From the NCBI GenBank assembly GCA_035493475.1, contig DATJIF010000008.1:1-64000 (forward strand): 64,000 nucleotides of DNA. The letters are read 5' to 3'. The notes under the pieces are model-generated. The model did not search any database and had not been told where the DNA came from. It worked only from the letters and a program-made list of their open reading frames with translations. This stretch comes from Actinospica sp035493475. GTDB lineage: Bacteria; Actinomycetota; Actinomycetes; Streptomycetales; Catenulisporaceae. Shown here piece after piece: positions 8,687 to 16,538 of the stretch. A program made the position numbers and the translations under genes. Position 1 is the stretch's first letter; every line of letters starts with the position of its first letter.

Positions 8687-8730
8687 CAGTCCACTTCCCT
8701 CGAATTGGCTATCGCTGAGCAGTCCACTTC
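8687..8730. promoter_or_regulatory. Candidate MocR/YczR operator: two direct repeats
   Basis: CAGTCCACTTC occurs at 8687-8697 and again at 8720-8730, 33 bp apart start to start, which is about three helical turns on the same DNA face. The site lies immediately upstream of the MocR start and within the divergent promoter region of the YczE gene. Members of the MocR family commonly recognise spaced direct repeats. Assignment to this regulator is inferred from position. Confidence 0.55.
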
Positions 8731-8780
8731 TCCGCCAGCATGGCAGAGTCAACCCGAGCAGACAAGGACGGGCCGCCGCG

Positions 8781-9437
8781 ATGGTCAGCACGCTCACCCC
8801 CACCCGCCCCGCCGCCCGCGCCGACGTGCCCGCGGTCGAGATCTGGCCGCGCACGCGCCCCGCCGCCCGGCTCACCCAGCTCGCGCTCGGCCTCGGGCTC
8901 TACGGGCTGAGCGAGGCCATGATGATCGCGCCCGGAGTCGGCGTGGACCCGTGGGACGTCTTCCACACCGGGCTCGCGCGCATCTCCGGGATCGCCGTCG
9001 GCACGGTGCTGATCGTCGTCGGCGCCCTCGTGCTGCTGCTGTGGATCCCGCTGCGGCAGCGGCCCGGCATCGGCACGGTCGCCAACGTCGTCGTCATCGG
9101 CGGCATGGTCGACCTCGTCCTGCCGATCGTCCCGGCCACGCACGCGCTCTGGCTGCGCTGGGCCGTGTTCGTCGCAGGGGTCGTACTCAACGCCGTCGCC
9201 ACCGGCCTCTACATCGGCGCGGGACTCGGCGCCGGCCCGCGCGACGGACTGACCACCGCCCTCGCCGCACGCGGCCACTCCATCCGCGTCGTGCGCACCG
9301 GCATCGAACTCTCGGTGCTCGCCGTCGGTTGGCTGCTCGGCGGAAACGTCGGCCTAGGCACGATCGTGTACGCCGTCGCGATTGGCCCACTCGTGCACAT
9401 CACTATCCCTGCACTGCGATTCTCGAAGACGAACTAG
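8781..9437 (+). CDS. YczE/YitT-family membrane protein
   Basis: Integral membrane protein of 218 aa with about five hydrophobic segments after a roughly 40-residue N-terminal cytosolic stretch. It carries the family pattern GLSEAMMI...GVDPWDVFHTGLA near the first helix and a repeat-like GAGLGAGPRDGLTTALA later. Function in the family is poorly defined; YczE in Bacillus influences secreted lipopeptide production. ATG at 8781 has AAGGACGG about 10 nt upstream. Paired divergently with the MocR regulator, which likely controls it. Confidence 0.82.
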   Translation: MVSTLTPTRPAARADVPAVEIWPRTRPAARLTQLALGLGLYGLSEAMMIAPGVGVDPWDVFHTGLARISGIAVGTVLIVVGALVLLLWIPLRQRPGIGTVANVVVIGGMVDLVLPIVPATHALWLRWAVFVAGVVLNAVATGLYIGAGLGAGPRDGLTTALAARGHSIRVVRTGIELSVLAVGWLLGGNVGLGTIVYAVAIGPLVHITIPALRFSKTN

Positions 9438-9455
9438 TTGTGTCCGTAACTAGTT
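9432..9455. repeat. Paired AACTAGTT palindromes
   Basis: AACTAGTT occurs at 9432-9439, overlapping the YczE stop, and at 9448-9455. Together they form a near-perfect inverted repeat with an 8-nt loop. The region is AT-richer than its surroundings. It may be a weak transcription terminator for the YczE gene or a binding site ahead of the XRE gene. Confidence 0.35.
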
Positions 9456-9605
9456 TCGATCGCACCTAGGTGCTACGTTATTTTCGCAGGTGGGAGCCGT
9501 AAGGTCTCAAAAGGAGAACCGAAAGGCGAAGGATCGGCGTAGCCTGTCACTCTTCTGAATTAAAGTCACAAAGGAAGGTCGAAATTCGGCCATAGCTTTT
9601 CCGCC

Positions 9606-10994
9606 GTGACTACGCGACCACTCCCACGAACCCCCAATCTGGCTCTCCGTCGCGCGCGCCAGGCGATGCGGCTGAGCCAAGCCCAGTTCGCGGACGCCGT
9701 CCGCGCCGCCGGCAACGCCATGGGGGCGCCGAACCACTGCACCAAGCGGCTCGTGCAGAAGTGGGAGACCGGGGAACACGCCGCCTGCCGGCCCGACTAT
9801 CTCCGGGTCCTGCAGGCGGTCACCGGACTGTCCGCGCGCGAACTCGGCTTCCGGGTGCAGACCGACGAGTCCGGCCTGTCCATCGCGCAGGACGCCGTCG
9901 TCACCCGCGCCGACGAGGACCGCGGCCCGGTCCGCGCCGCCGCGTTCGCCCTGTCCGGCCTCACCGAGTACGGGGCGAACGGCACCATCGAGGGCTCGAT
10001 GGACCGGCTCAGGCACGCGCTCGAACATCCCTCCACCGTCGACTCCCGCACCGCCGAGCTCGTAGACAGCTCCACCGCCCGGCTCTTCGACCTGCACCAC
10101 CACAGCCCGGCCCGGCTGCTCGCGCCCACCGTCGACCGGCACCTGAGCACCGTCACCGCGCTGCTCACCGCCGCCCGACACGAGGCCGTGCGCCGCAGCC
10201 TGATGATGTCCGCCGGACGCACCGCCGCGCTCGCCGGCTGGCTCGCCTTCGACCGCGGCGACACCGCCTCCGCGCACCGCTACTGGGACACCTCGATCAG
10301 CGCCGCCGAGGGCACCGTGGACGCGCCGCTGCTCGCCGGCAGCCTGACCTGCCTGTCCTACTCCGCCGCCCGCCGCGGCGACCCCGGCACCGCCTGGCAG
10401 CTCGCGCACACGGCCAGCCGGCACACCCCGGACGACCCGCGCGCCACCGCGTGGGCCACCACCCGGGCCGCGCTGCACGCCGCCGAGCTCGGCGAGTTCG
10501 ACGCCGCCCGCACCGCCTTCGAGCGCGCCCTCGAGCTCGCCGCCGACCTGCCGGGCCCGCGCCCCGGCGACGGCGGCCAGCCGTGGACCCGCTTCTTCGA
10601 CCAGGCCCGGCTCTACTCCTCCGTGGCCCACGCCGCCGCCCTGATCCGCGACCCGCGCGCCGCCGACTACGGCTCCCAGGCCGTCTCCGTCCTCGGCGCC
10701 GCCCGGGTCAAGTCCCGCGCCGTCATCCTCGCCGAGTGCGCCATCGTCGCCGCCCTGATCGGCGAACTCGACCTCTGCCTCGAATACGGTGCGGACGCCG
10801 CCAACCTGACCCGCGAGATGGGCGTCTCGGTGGCCTCGGACATCCTCTACGCCGTCATCCCGATCGTGCTGCCCTACTCCGACACCCGCGCCATCCGCCA
10901 ACTGCTCCCGCAGCTCACCCGGCTGCTGCACCCCGTGGACCGCGAGGACCTCGACGAGGAGGCGGAGTACGACGAGGGTGAGGGCGAGGAGTGA
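9606..10994 (+). CDS. XRE-family HTH regulator with TPR-like C-terminus
   Basis: Protein of 462 aa. The N-terminal 80 residues form a Cro/C1-type helix-turn-helix (RRARQAMRLSQAQFADAVR...LVQKWETGEH). The remaining 370 residues are Ala-rich helical hairpins resembling TPR repeats, ending in a strongly acidic tail (about residues 445-462). Large XRE-TPR regulators of this form are numerous in actinomycetes and often govern development or secondary metabolism. GTG at 9606 begins MTTRPLPR directly before the HTH. The 168-bp upstream gap is AT-rich for this genome and likely holds its promoter. The ligand or target is not predictable. Confidence 0.8.
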   Translation: MTTRPLPRTPNLALRRARQAMRLSQAQFADAVRAAGNAMGAPNHCTKRLVQKWETGEHAACRPDYLRVLQAVTGLSARELGFRVQTDESGLSIAQDAVVTRADEDRGPVRAAAFALSGLTEYGANGTIEGSMDRLRHALEHPSTVDSRTAELVDSSTARLFDLHHHSPARLLAPTVDRHLSTVTALLTAARHEAVRRSLMMSAGRTAALAGWLAFDRGDTASAHRYWDTSISAAEGTVDAPLLAGSLTCLSYSAARRGDPGTAWQLAHTASRHTPDDPRATAWATTRAALHAAELGEFDAARTAFERALELAADLPGPRPGDGGQPWTRFFDQARLYSSVAHAAALIRDPRAADYGSQAVSVLGAARVKSRAVILAECAIVAALIGELDLCLEYGADAANLTREMGVSVASDILYAVIPIVLPYSDTRAIRQLLPQLTRLLHPVDREDLDEEAEYDEGEGEE

Positions 10995-11043
10995 AGCGGT
11001 ACGGCAATGCGCTGGGCAGGGGACCCAGACCGTCGAGCGCTTT

Positions 11044-11077
11044 GTATGTTGCATACCCCACGTTGATACATTACATT
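11044..11077 (+). promoter_or_regulatory. Predicted vapBC promoter with overlapping palindrome
   Basis: A TTGCAT hexamer (11049-11054) and a TACATT hexamer (11072-11077) are separated by 17 bp and fit the principal sigma-factor consensus. The predicted transcription start falls at about 11084, which is the A of the antitoxin ATG, so the transcript may be leaderless. The palindrome GTATG-TTG-CATAC (11044-11056) overlaps the -35 box and is a reasonable VapB operator for autoregulation. Confidence 0.55.
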
Positions 11078-11083
11078 TGCGCT

Positions 11084-11305
11084 ATGAGCGCCACGCAGAT
11101 CGACCTCGACGACGAAGCTCTCGCCGCTGCGATGCGTGAGCTGGGCACGACCACCAAGAAGGACACGGTGAACGCCGCGCTCCGTGAGGTGGCCAACCGC
11201 TCTCGCCGCATGGCGGCATTCCGTCGACTCGCGGCCCGGTCTACCAACGAGCACGACGCGGATGAGTACTTCGCGCGCCGTGAGGCCGCCAAGGGCAACC
11301 GGTGA
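11084..11305 (+). CDS. vapB: VapB-type antitoxin
   Basis: Small protein of 73 aa starting MSATQIDLDDEALAAAMREL. The N-terminus looks like a ribbon-helix-helix strand and helix (TKKDTVNAALREVANRSRR), the DNA-binding part of VapB antitoxins of the DUF2191 kind. The charged C-terminal part would wrap the toxin. Its stop overlaps the toxin GTG (GTGA), the usual coupling for type II modules. No ribosome site precedes the ATG, consistent with a leaderless mRNA. It should neutralise the PIN toxin and repress the operon. Confidence 0.82.
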   Translation: MSATQIDLDDEALAAAMRELGTTTKKDTVNAALREVANRSRRMAAFRRLAARSTNEHDADEYFARREAAKGNR

Positions 11306-11718
11306 CGGCGACATTTCTGCTCGACGCGTCCGCGTACTGGCGGTTGATGCGTGACCAGAGCCTCGGCGCGGTGTGGGCGGGTGCAATCGACGAGGGCGAA
11401 CTTGCGATGTGCGAGCCGACGCGTGCAGAGATCCTTTACTCTGCGCGCAGCGCCGAGGACCGCGACCAGATGAGTTCCGACCTCGACGCTCTTTGCGAAC
11501 ATGTCGCGGTTCCCAAGACGGCGTGGCAGTGGCTTGAGACAGCTCAGTACCGGCTCACGCTCGTTGGTGCCCATCGGTCAGCTGGGGTGGTGGACCTGCT
11601 CGTGTGCGCTACCGCGGCCGCCCGTGGGCTGACGGTGTTGCACGATGATCGCGACTTCGAGGCCGTGTCACGGGTGCTGCCCGACGTCGGGCAGCACCGC
11701 ATCACTGCTGAGCCGTGA
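11302..11718 (+). CDS. vapC: VapC-type PIN-domain ribonuclease toxin
   Basis: PIN-domain protein of 138 aa. The acidic residues expected for the metal site are visible: the Asp in FLLDASAYW, the Glu in PTRAEILY, the Asp in GVVDLLVCA and the Asp residues in LHDDRDFEAV. VapC toxins cut specific tRNA or rRNA sites to slow growth until VapB is restored. The GTG start overlaps the antitoxin stop by 4 nt. The gene ends 3 nt before the convergent aminopeptidase gene. Confidence 0.87.
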   Translation: MTATFLLDASAYWRLMRDQSLGAVWAGAIDEGELAMCEPTRAEILYSARSAEDRDQMSSDLDALCEHVAVPKTAWQWLETAQYRLTLVGAHRSAGVVDLLVCATAAARGLTVLHDDRDFEAVSRVLPDVGQHRITAEP

Positions 11719-11721
11719 CCG

Positions 11722-13215
11722 TCAGCCGCGCAGCGCGGCCATCCAGTCCTCGATCTCGGCGACCGTGCGGGGCAGGGCGGCGGAGAGGTTCTCGTTGCCG
11801 TCGGCGGTGACCAGGATGTCGTCCTCGATCCGCACGCCGATGCCCCGGTACTGCTCGGGCACGGTCAGGTCGTCGAGCTGGAAGTACAGGCCCGGCTCGA
11901 CGGTCAGCACCATGCCGGGCACGAGCTCGGCGTCCACGTAGTCCTCGGTGCGGGCGTCGGCGCAGTCGTGCACGTCGAGGCCGAGCATGTGGCCCGTGCC
12001 GTGCAGCGTGTAGCGGCGCTGGAGGCCGAGTTCGAGCACGCGCTCGACCGGGCCCTCCAGCAGGCCCCATTCCACCAGCCGCTCGGCCAGCACGCGCTGC
12101 GAGGCCGCGTGGAAGTCGCGGAAGTGGGCGCCGGGCCGGACCGCCGCGATGCCCGCGTCCTGGGCGTCGAGCACGGCCTCGTAGATCTTCCGCTGCAGCT
12201 CGTCGAACTCGCCGCTGATCGGCAGCGTGCGGGTCACGTCGGCCGTGTACAGCGTGTCGGTCTCCACGCCCGCGTCGAGCAGCAGCAGTTCGCCCTCGCG
12301 CACGGCGCCGTCGTTGCGCACCCAGTGCAGCGTGGTCGCGTGCGGACCGGCGGCGCAGATCGAGCCGTAGCCCACGTCGTTGCCCTCGACCCGGGCGCGC
12401 CTGAAGAACGTGCCCTCGATCCAGCGCTCAGAGGTCGCAACGGCCTGACTCAGCTCGCGCACCACGTCGGTGAAGCCCTGCGTGGTCGCGGCGCACGCGC
12501 GGCGCAACTGCTCGGTCTCCCACTCGTCCTTCACCAGGCGCATGCCGTGCAGGAAGACCTTCAGCTGCTCGTCGAGCTCGGCACCCGCCTGTTCCTCGCG
12601 CCCGGCCGTCAGGTCGACCACCGCGTCCAGTTCCGCGTCGTGGCCGCGCAGAATCCGGGTGACCACGCTCTGGTCTGCCGTGATCGCCTCGGCGAGCCGC
12701 TCGGCGACCTGGCGCGAGTCCGCGGTGTCCAGGCCCAGGATCGCCGCCGCCTCCGTCAGGGAGTTGCGACGCCCGACCCACAGTTCGCCGTAGCCGCTGA
12801 GCCAGAACTCGCCGTCCTCGCGGTTCGAGCGCGGCAGCAGGTAGACCGACGCCTCGTGCCCGCCGTCCGCGTTCGGCTCGAGGATCAGCACGCTGTTCTC
12901 GGTCTGGTCCCCGGTCAGGTAGACGTAGTCGCAGCTGGCGCGGAACGGGTAGTCGGTGTCGTTCGAGCGGACCTTCAGGTTGCCGGACGGGATCACCAGC
13001 CGCTCGCCCGGGAACCCGGCCGACAGCGCCTTGCGCCGCTTCGCCGCGTACGGGGACTGCGCGGACGGTTCCAGTCCGTCCCGCTCGGTGTCCGCCCAGC
13101 CGGAGCGCATGCTCGCGGCCAGCTCGTCGCTGATCTCGCCGTACAGGCCGTTCTTGCGGCCCGTGATCGGCTTCGTCTCTTCCGCGTCCGCCGCCTGCTC
13201 GACCTGGTCCGTCAC
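11722..13215 (-). CDS. pepP: Xaa-Pro aminopeptidase (aminopeptidase P, M24B)
   Basis: Cytosolic metallopeptidase of 497 aa that removes an N-terminal residue preceding proline. Residues 1-240 form the AMP_N-type N-terminal domain, and the pita-bread catalytic domain follows. The dinuclear metal ligands are visible in order: Asp in LLLDAGVE, Asp in YTADVTRT, His in GTGHMLGLDVHD, Glu in TVEPGLYF and Glu in VRIEDDIL. Length agrees with actinobacterial aminopeptidase P. GTG at 13215 is preceded by GGAAGG at a suitable distance. No operon partner is evident. Confidence 0.92.
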   Translation of the reverse strand: MTDQVEQAADAEETKPITGRKNGLYGEISDELAASMRSGWADTERDGLEPSAQSPYAAKRRKALSAGFPGERLVIPSGNLKVRSNDTDYPFRASCDYVYLTGDQTENSVLILEPNADGGHEASVYLLPRSNREDGEFWLSGYGELWVGRRNSLTEAAAILGLDTADSRQVAERLAEAITADQSVVTRILRGHDAELDAVVDLTAGREEQAGAELDEQLKVFLHGMRLVKDEWETEQLRRACAATTQGFTDVVRELSQAVATSERWIEGTFFRRARVEGNDVGYGSICAAGPHATTLHWVRNDGAVREGELLLLDAGVETDTLYTADVTRTLPISGEFDELQRKIYEAVLDAQDAGIAAVRPGAHFRDFHAASQRVLAERLVEWGLLEGPVERVLELGLQRRYTLHGTGHMLGLDVHDCADARTEDYVDAELVPGMVLTVEPGLYFQLDDLTVPEQYRGIGVRIEDDILVTADGNENLSAALPRTVAEIEDWMAALRG

Positions 13216-13286
13216 TACCCACGCCCTTCCTCGACCGTTACGGGGCACAGCGTAGCCGGTCGCGGGCGCCCCCACTAGAGCCGGGT

Positions 13287-13826
13287 TCAGAGCGGTCCGA
13301 ACAGCCAGTTGCCGACGTCCGCCGGGTCGGTCGAGGCGTAGAAGGCCTGCGCGGCCGCCGCGATCTCCGGACGGCTGAGCACCCCGTCGTCGTCCGAGTC
13401 GAGCAGGTCGAAGGCCTCGACGGTGTCCTGCGCGCCGACCCCGTACGAGTGCATCCACTTGGTGAACTCGGTCAGGTCGATCACGCCGTTCCGGTCCGCG
13501 TCCACCATGTCGAAGATGAGGTCCACCGGGTCGTGCGCGGGCGGCTGCCGTTCCTCCAGCATCAGCCGCTCGCAGCCCTTCATGAACTGGTCCAGCGAGA
13601 TCCGGCCCTCGCCGTCGCTGTCCATCAGCCCGCGCAGCTGCTCCCAGAGCTTGAGGTACGCGGCGTGCACCCGCTCGTACTCCGGCGTGCCGGGAAGATG
13701 CCCGAACGCCGCGCACAGCCGCAGGGTGACCAGGTCGTAGTCCCGCTGCGAGAGATAGCCGTTGCCGTCGGTGTCGAGCAGCGCGAACCGCAGCTGGAGC
13801 TTGCGGCGCTGGAGTGCGGTGAGCAT
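13287..13826 (-). CDS. EF-hand calcium-binding protein (calerythrin-like)
   Basis: Protein of 179 aa with four EF-hand loops: DTDGNGYLSQRD near residue 18, DSDGEGRISLDQ near 70, DADRNGVIDLTE near 110 and DSDDDGVLSRPE near 143. Spacing and length match bacterial calerythrin-type proteins, which buffer or sense cytosolic calcium. There is no signal peptide. ATG at 13826 begins MLTALQRRKLQ, directly before the first helix. It precedes no obvious partner; the next minus-strand gene is aminopeptidase P, 71 bp downstream. Confidence 0.88.
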   Translation of the reverse strand: MLTALQRRKLQLRFALLDTDGNGYLSQRDYDLVTLRLCAAFGHLPGTPEYERVHAAYLKLWEQLRGLMDSDGEGRISLDQFMKGCERLMLEERQPPAHDPVDLIFDMVDADRNGVIDLTEFTKWMHSYGVGAQDTVEAFDLLDSDDDGVLSRPEIAAAAQAFYASTDPADVGNWLFGPL

Positions 13827-13888
13827 GGATCCATTGCAACGCGCCGGGACCCGGGGCGCATCCCGGGACCCGGCGCGATGGTGGAACG

Positions 13889-15436
13889 TCAGCCGCTGTA
13901 GGAGTCGAAGATCTTCGTGAAGTCGAGCGCGCTCTGCGAGATCTCCGAGCAGGCCGGCAGCCCGGACGCCGAACCGGAGCACGGCTGGTCCCGGTCCACC
14001 GACCAGAAGGCGAGCCGGCCGAGGTGCGCCGAGTCGGCCCAGCTGACCAGAGCCTGCGCGTCGGACTCGGAGAAGACCTCCGCCGAGTTGTCGTTCTGGC
14101 CGATCATCGGGGTCACGCCGATGTTCGCGTACGTGTCGCCGGACCAGTCCGCCTTCGCCTGGGTCAGCGTGTTCTCGGCGGCCGAGATCGCCTCCTGGCC
14201 CATGTCGCCGGTGAACGAGGAGCCGTAGTCCATCGCCATCACGTTGATCAGGTCGATCCGCGCCCCGTCCTGCTTCGCGAGGTTCAGGAACGCCACGCCG
14301 TCCGCCGCCAGCCCGCTCGGCAGCACCGGCAGCGTCACCGACACGACGAGGCCCGGATTCGCCGCCTCCAGCGCCTTGATCGCCTGGAAGCGCAGATCGT
14401 TGTCACTCGTGTAGTCCAGCGGCGCGCCCTCGATGTCGAAGTCGATGTGCGTCACACCCAGATGGGTGATCACCGACTGGTACGCCGCCTGCAGGCTGGA
14501 CTCGGTCGTGCACGCCATCGCGAGCTCCGTGCCGCCCGCGCCGCCGAAGGAGACGATCGGGGTGGCCCCGTCCGCCTTCGCGGTGGCGATGTCCGAGTCC
14601 ATCGTCGGGTCGTTCGTCACCGGCAGCGTGTCGCCCCAGATCGGCGAGCAGCCGGAGCTGATCACGAACGCCGCGGTGTACGACTTGAGCCCGGCCTTCG
14701 CGGCCGAGTACAGCATGGGCTCCTGGTTGTTCGACATGTCCACGTACGGCGCGACCTTGCCGACCGAGCCGCCGCCCACCGTCCCGGTCCCGGTGGGTGT
14801 CGGGCTGGCCGAGGCGGTGGGCGAGCTGCTCGCGGTCGGCGTGCCCGTGGACGTCGGTGTCGGGCTGCCGGTCGAGGTGGTACCGGCAGTCAGCGACACG
14901 TCGTCCGCGTAATACGTGGGCTGCGCATACCAGCCGTGGAGATAGAGCGTCAGCGAGGTCTGCGACGCCCCTGTCGTGACCTGCATCGAGAGCTGCTGCC
15001 AACTCGTCGCGGACGGCGTCCAGGTGTCGGTGCCGCCGGTCGTGCCGAGATAGACGTAGGAGCCCTCGACGTACGCGGAGAGGGTGTAGGTGGTGTTCGC
15101 CGTCACGCTGACGGTCTGCGTGCACTGGGCGTCGTCCGAGGAGCTGGGCGTCCCCGCGAGCGCGTGCGAGCCGGAGTGCGCCGGGCTCGAGACGATCGAG
15201 GCGGTGCCGGAGTCGCAGGTCCAGCCAGACAGGCTGCCGGATTCGAACCCGGAGTTGCTCACCAGGTTCGTGCCCGCCGCGGAGGCCGCGCCGGTGGAGA
15301 GGTAGAGCGCCGCGGGCACCACGAGGGCCGCGGCCGCCGCGCCCACCGCGAGCCGGTAGGAGCGGGGCGTGCGTGCGGAGCGGGATCGGTCGGTGGACCC
15401 GCGGTGGGATCCGTGCTGCCGGGATTCAGGTCGCAT
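13889..15436 (-). CDS. Secreted GH18-type chitinase with N-terminal carbohydrate-binding module
   Basis: Exported protein of 515 aa. A basic twin-Arg-free leader and hydrophobic core (about residues 28-54, ending GAASAA) form a signal peptide. Residues 55-185 are a beta-sandwich CBM (VSNSGFESGSLSGW...), followed by a Ser/Thr/Pro linker (185-225) and a GH18-like barrel. The catalytic strand reads HIDFDIEG, retaining the D-x-D-x-E pattern with Glu as acid. The barrel resembles the short actinomycete chitinases of the ChiC/ChiD class. Two DasR-type operator copies lie upstream, consistent with induction by chitin oligomers or GlcNAc. Confidence 0.88.
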   Translation of the reverse strand: MRPESRQHGSHRGSTDRSRSARTPRSYRLAVGAAAAALVVPAALYLSTGAASAAGTNLVSNSGFESGSLSGWTCDSGTASIVSSPAHSGSHALAGTPSSSDDAQCTQTVSVTANTTYTLSAYVEGSYVYLGTTGGTDTWTPSATSWQQLSMQVTTGASQTSLTLYLHGWYAQPTYYADDVSLTAGTTSTGSPTPTSTGTPTASSSPTASASPTPTGTGTVGGGSVGKVAPYVDMSNNQEPMLYSAAKAGLKSYTAAFVISSGCSPIWGDTLPVTNDPTMDSDIATAKADGATPIVSFGGAGGTELAMACTTESSLQAAYQSVITHLGVTHIDFDIEGAPLDYTSDNDLRFQAIKALEAANPGLVVSVTLPVLPSGLAADGVAFLNLAKQDGARIDLINVMAMDYGSSFTGDMGQEAISAAENTLTQAKADWSGDTYANIGVTPMIGQNDNSAEVFSESDAQALVSWADSAHLGRLAFWSVDRDQPCSGSASGLPACSEISQSALDFTKIFDSYSG

Positions 15437-15480
15437 GGGTGGGTCAGCACTCCTTCGTGCCGAGGGGACGTGGGTGATGG

Positions 15481-15510
15481 TGGTCTAGTCCTCTGCATAT
15501 GGTCTAGTCC
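15481..15510. promoter_or_regulatory. Two dre-like (DasR) sites ahead of chitinase gene
   Basis: TGGTCTAGTCC appears at 15481-15491 and 15500-15510. The second copy with its flank, TGGTCTAGTCCA, matches 11 of 12 positions of the DasR-responsive element TGGTCTAGACCA. Streptomycete chitinase promoters carry just such paired direct repeats. On the chitinase strand a TTGGAC hexamer partly overlaps one copy, so binding would occlude the promoter. DasR itself is not in the window. Confidence 0.68.
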
Positions 15511-15612
15511 AATGAACCCATGCTGGCAAGATGTTCCGCGCGTTCCGGTTTGCGATCTTCGTCCGGGGATGTTGACCTTGACTGGGACCGGAGCGGCGAA
15601 GGGTTTGGGCGG

Positions 15613-16458
15613 ATGACCGAGTCGGACGCGGACGAGGTGAGCACCGGCGAGTTCGCCCGGCTCAGCCGACTCTCGCCCAAGGCGCTGCGCCTCTACGACC
15701 ACGCCGGGGTGCTCGAGCCCGTCCGCGTCGACCCCGTCACCGGCTCCCGGCACTACGCGCGCGGCCAGGTCGAGCGCGCGTACCTCGTCTCCGCGCTGCG
15801 CCAGGTGGGCATCCCGCTCGCCGAGATCAAGTCCGCACTCGGCGACGAAGGCACCCTCGGCGCCGACCTCATCGCCGCCTTCTGGGCCGAAGCCGAGGCC
15901 GAACACGCCGCCCGCAGACGCCTCGTCGGCTCCCTCATCGAACGCCTGCGCGGCAACGACGACGCGCCCTCCATGGCCTACGCCGTCTCCACCAGGTCTC
16001 TTCCGGACCGCAGCGTACTGACCCAGACGAGGCACCTGCACATCGACGAGCAGACCGCCCTGCGCGAGGAGTTCGTAGGCACCCTGAGAGACGCCGGCGT
16101 CAAGCCCCTCCCCGGTGCCGTAGGTGCCCCCTTCATCATCTACTACGGCGACGTCAGCGCCGACAGCGACGGCCCCATCGAATGGTGCTGGCCCGTAGCC
16201 GACGAGCACGCCCAAGACCTCGCCCACCGCTTCCCCGACCTGACCCTCCGCACTGACCCAGCCCACCAAGAGGCCTACGTCCACTACGGCGCCACCACCC
16301 TCCTCCACGCCGCCCGCATCGTCCTCGCCGCCCAAAGCCTCCTAGCCTGGGCCCGCGACCAAGACCGCCAGACCGTCGGCCCCCTCCGCCTCGTCTACCT
16401 GGAGGCCGACGGCGAGGGCACCATCCCCGACTGCGACGTCTCGGTCCCGCTGAAGTAG
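15613..16458 (+). CDS. MerR-family regulator with GyrI-like effector domain
   Basis: Regulator of 281 aa. Residues 10-80 form a MerR winged HTH (TGEFARLSRLSPKALRLYDHAG), followed by a dimerisation coiled coil and, from about residue 130, a GyrI-like effector-binding domain as in multidrug sensors of the BmrR type. ATG at 15613 is the first Met before the HTH. The 5' region contains CCTT and AAGG arms about 19 bp apart, possibly part of a MerR dyad. It is divergent from the chitinase gene, but no functional link is evident; the reductase gene 80 bp downstream is a possible target. Confidence 0.85.
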   Translation: MTESDADEVSTGEFARLSRLSPKALRLYDHAGVLEPVRVDPVTGSRHYARGQVERAYLVSALRQVGIPLAEIKSALGDEGTLGADLIAAFWAEAEAEHAARRRLVGSLIERLRGNDDAPSMAYAVSTRSLPDRSVLTQTRHLHIDEQTALREEFVGTLRDAGVKPLPGAVGAPFIIYYGDVSADSDGPIEWCWPVADEHAQDLAHRFPDLTLRTDPAHQEAYVHYGATTLLHAARIVLAAQSLLAWARDQDRQTVGPLRLVYLEADGEGTIPDCDVSVPLK

Positions 16459-16538
16459 GGGGCCGCGGGAACACCACGGCGCGCGGCGCTGTTGGCGGCC
16501 TCAGTTGGGATGTGGACGTTCGAGAGACGAGGTTGGTC

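Noticed and set aside
15237..15254. T-loop-like GGATTCGAACCCGGAG, suggesting a tRNA on the minus strand
   Set aside because: It lies inside the chitinase CBM coding sequence and has no acceptor, D or anticodon arms around it.
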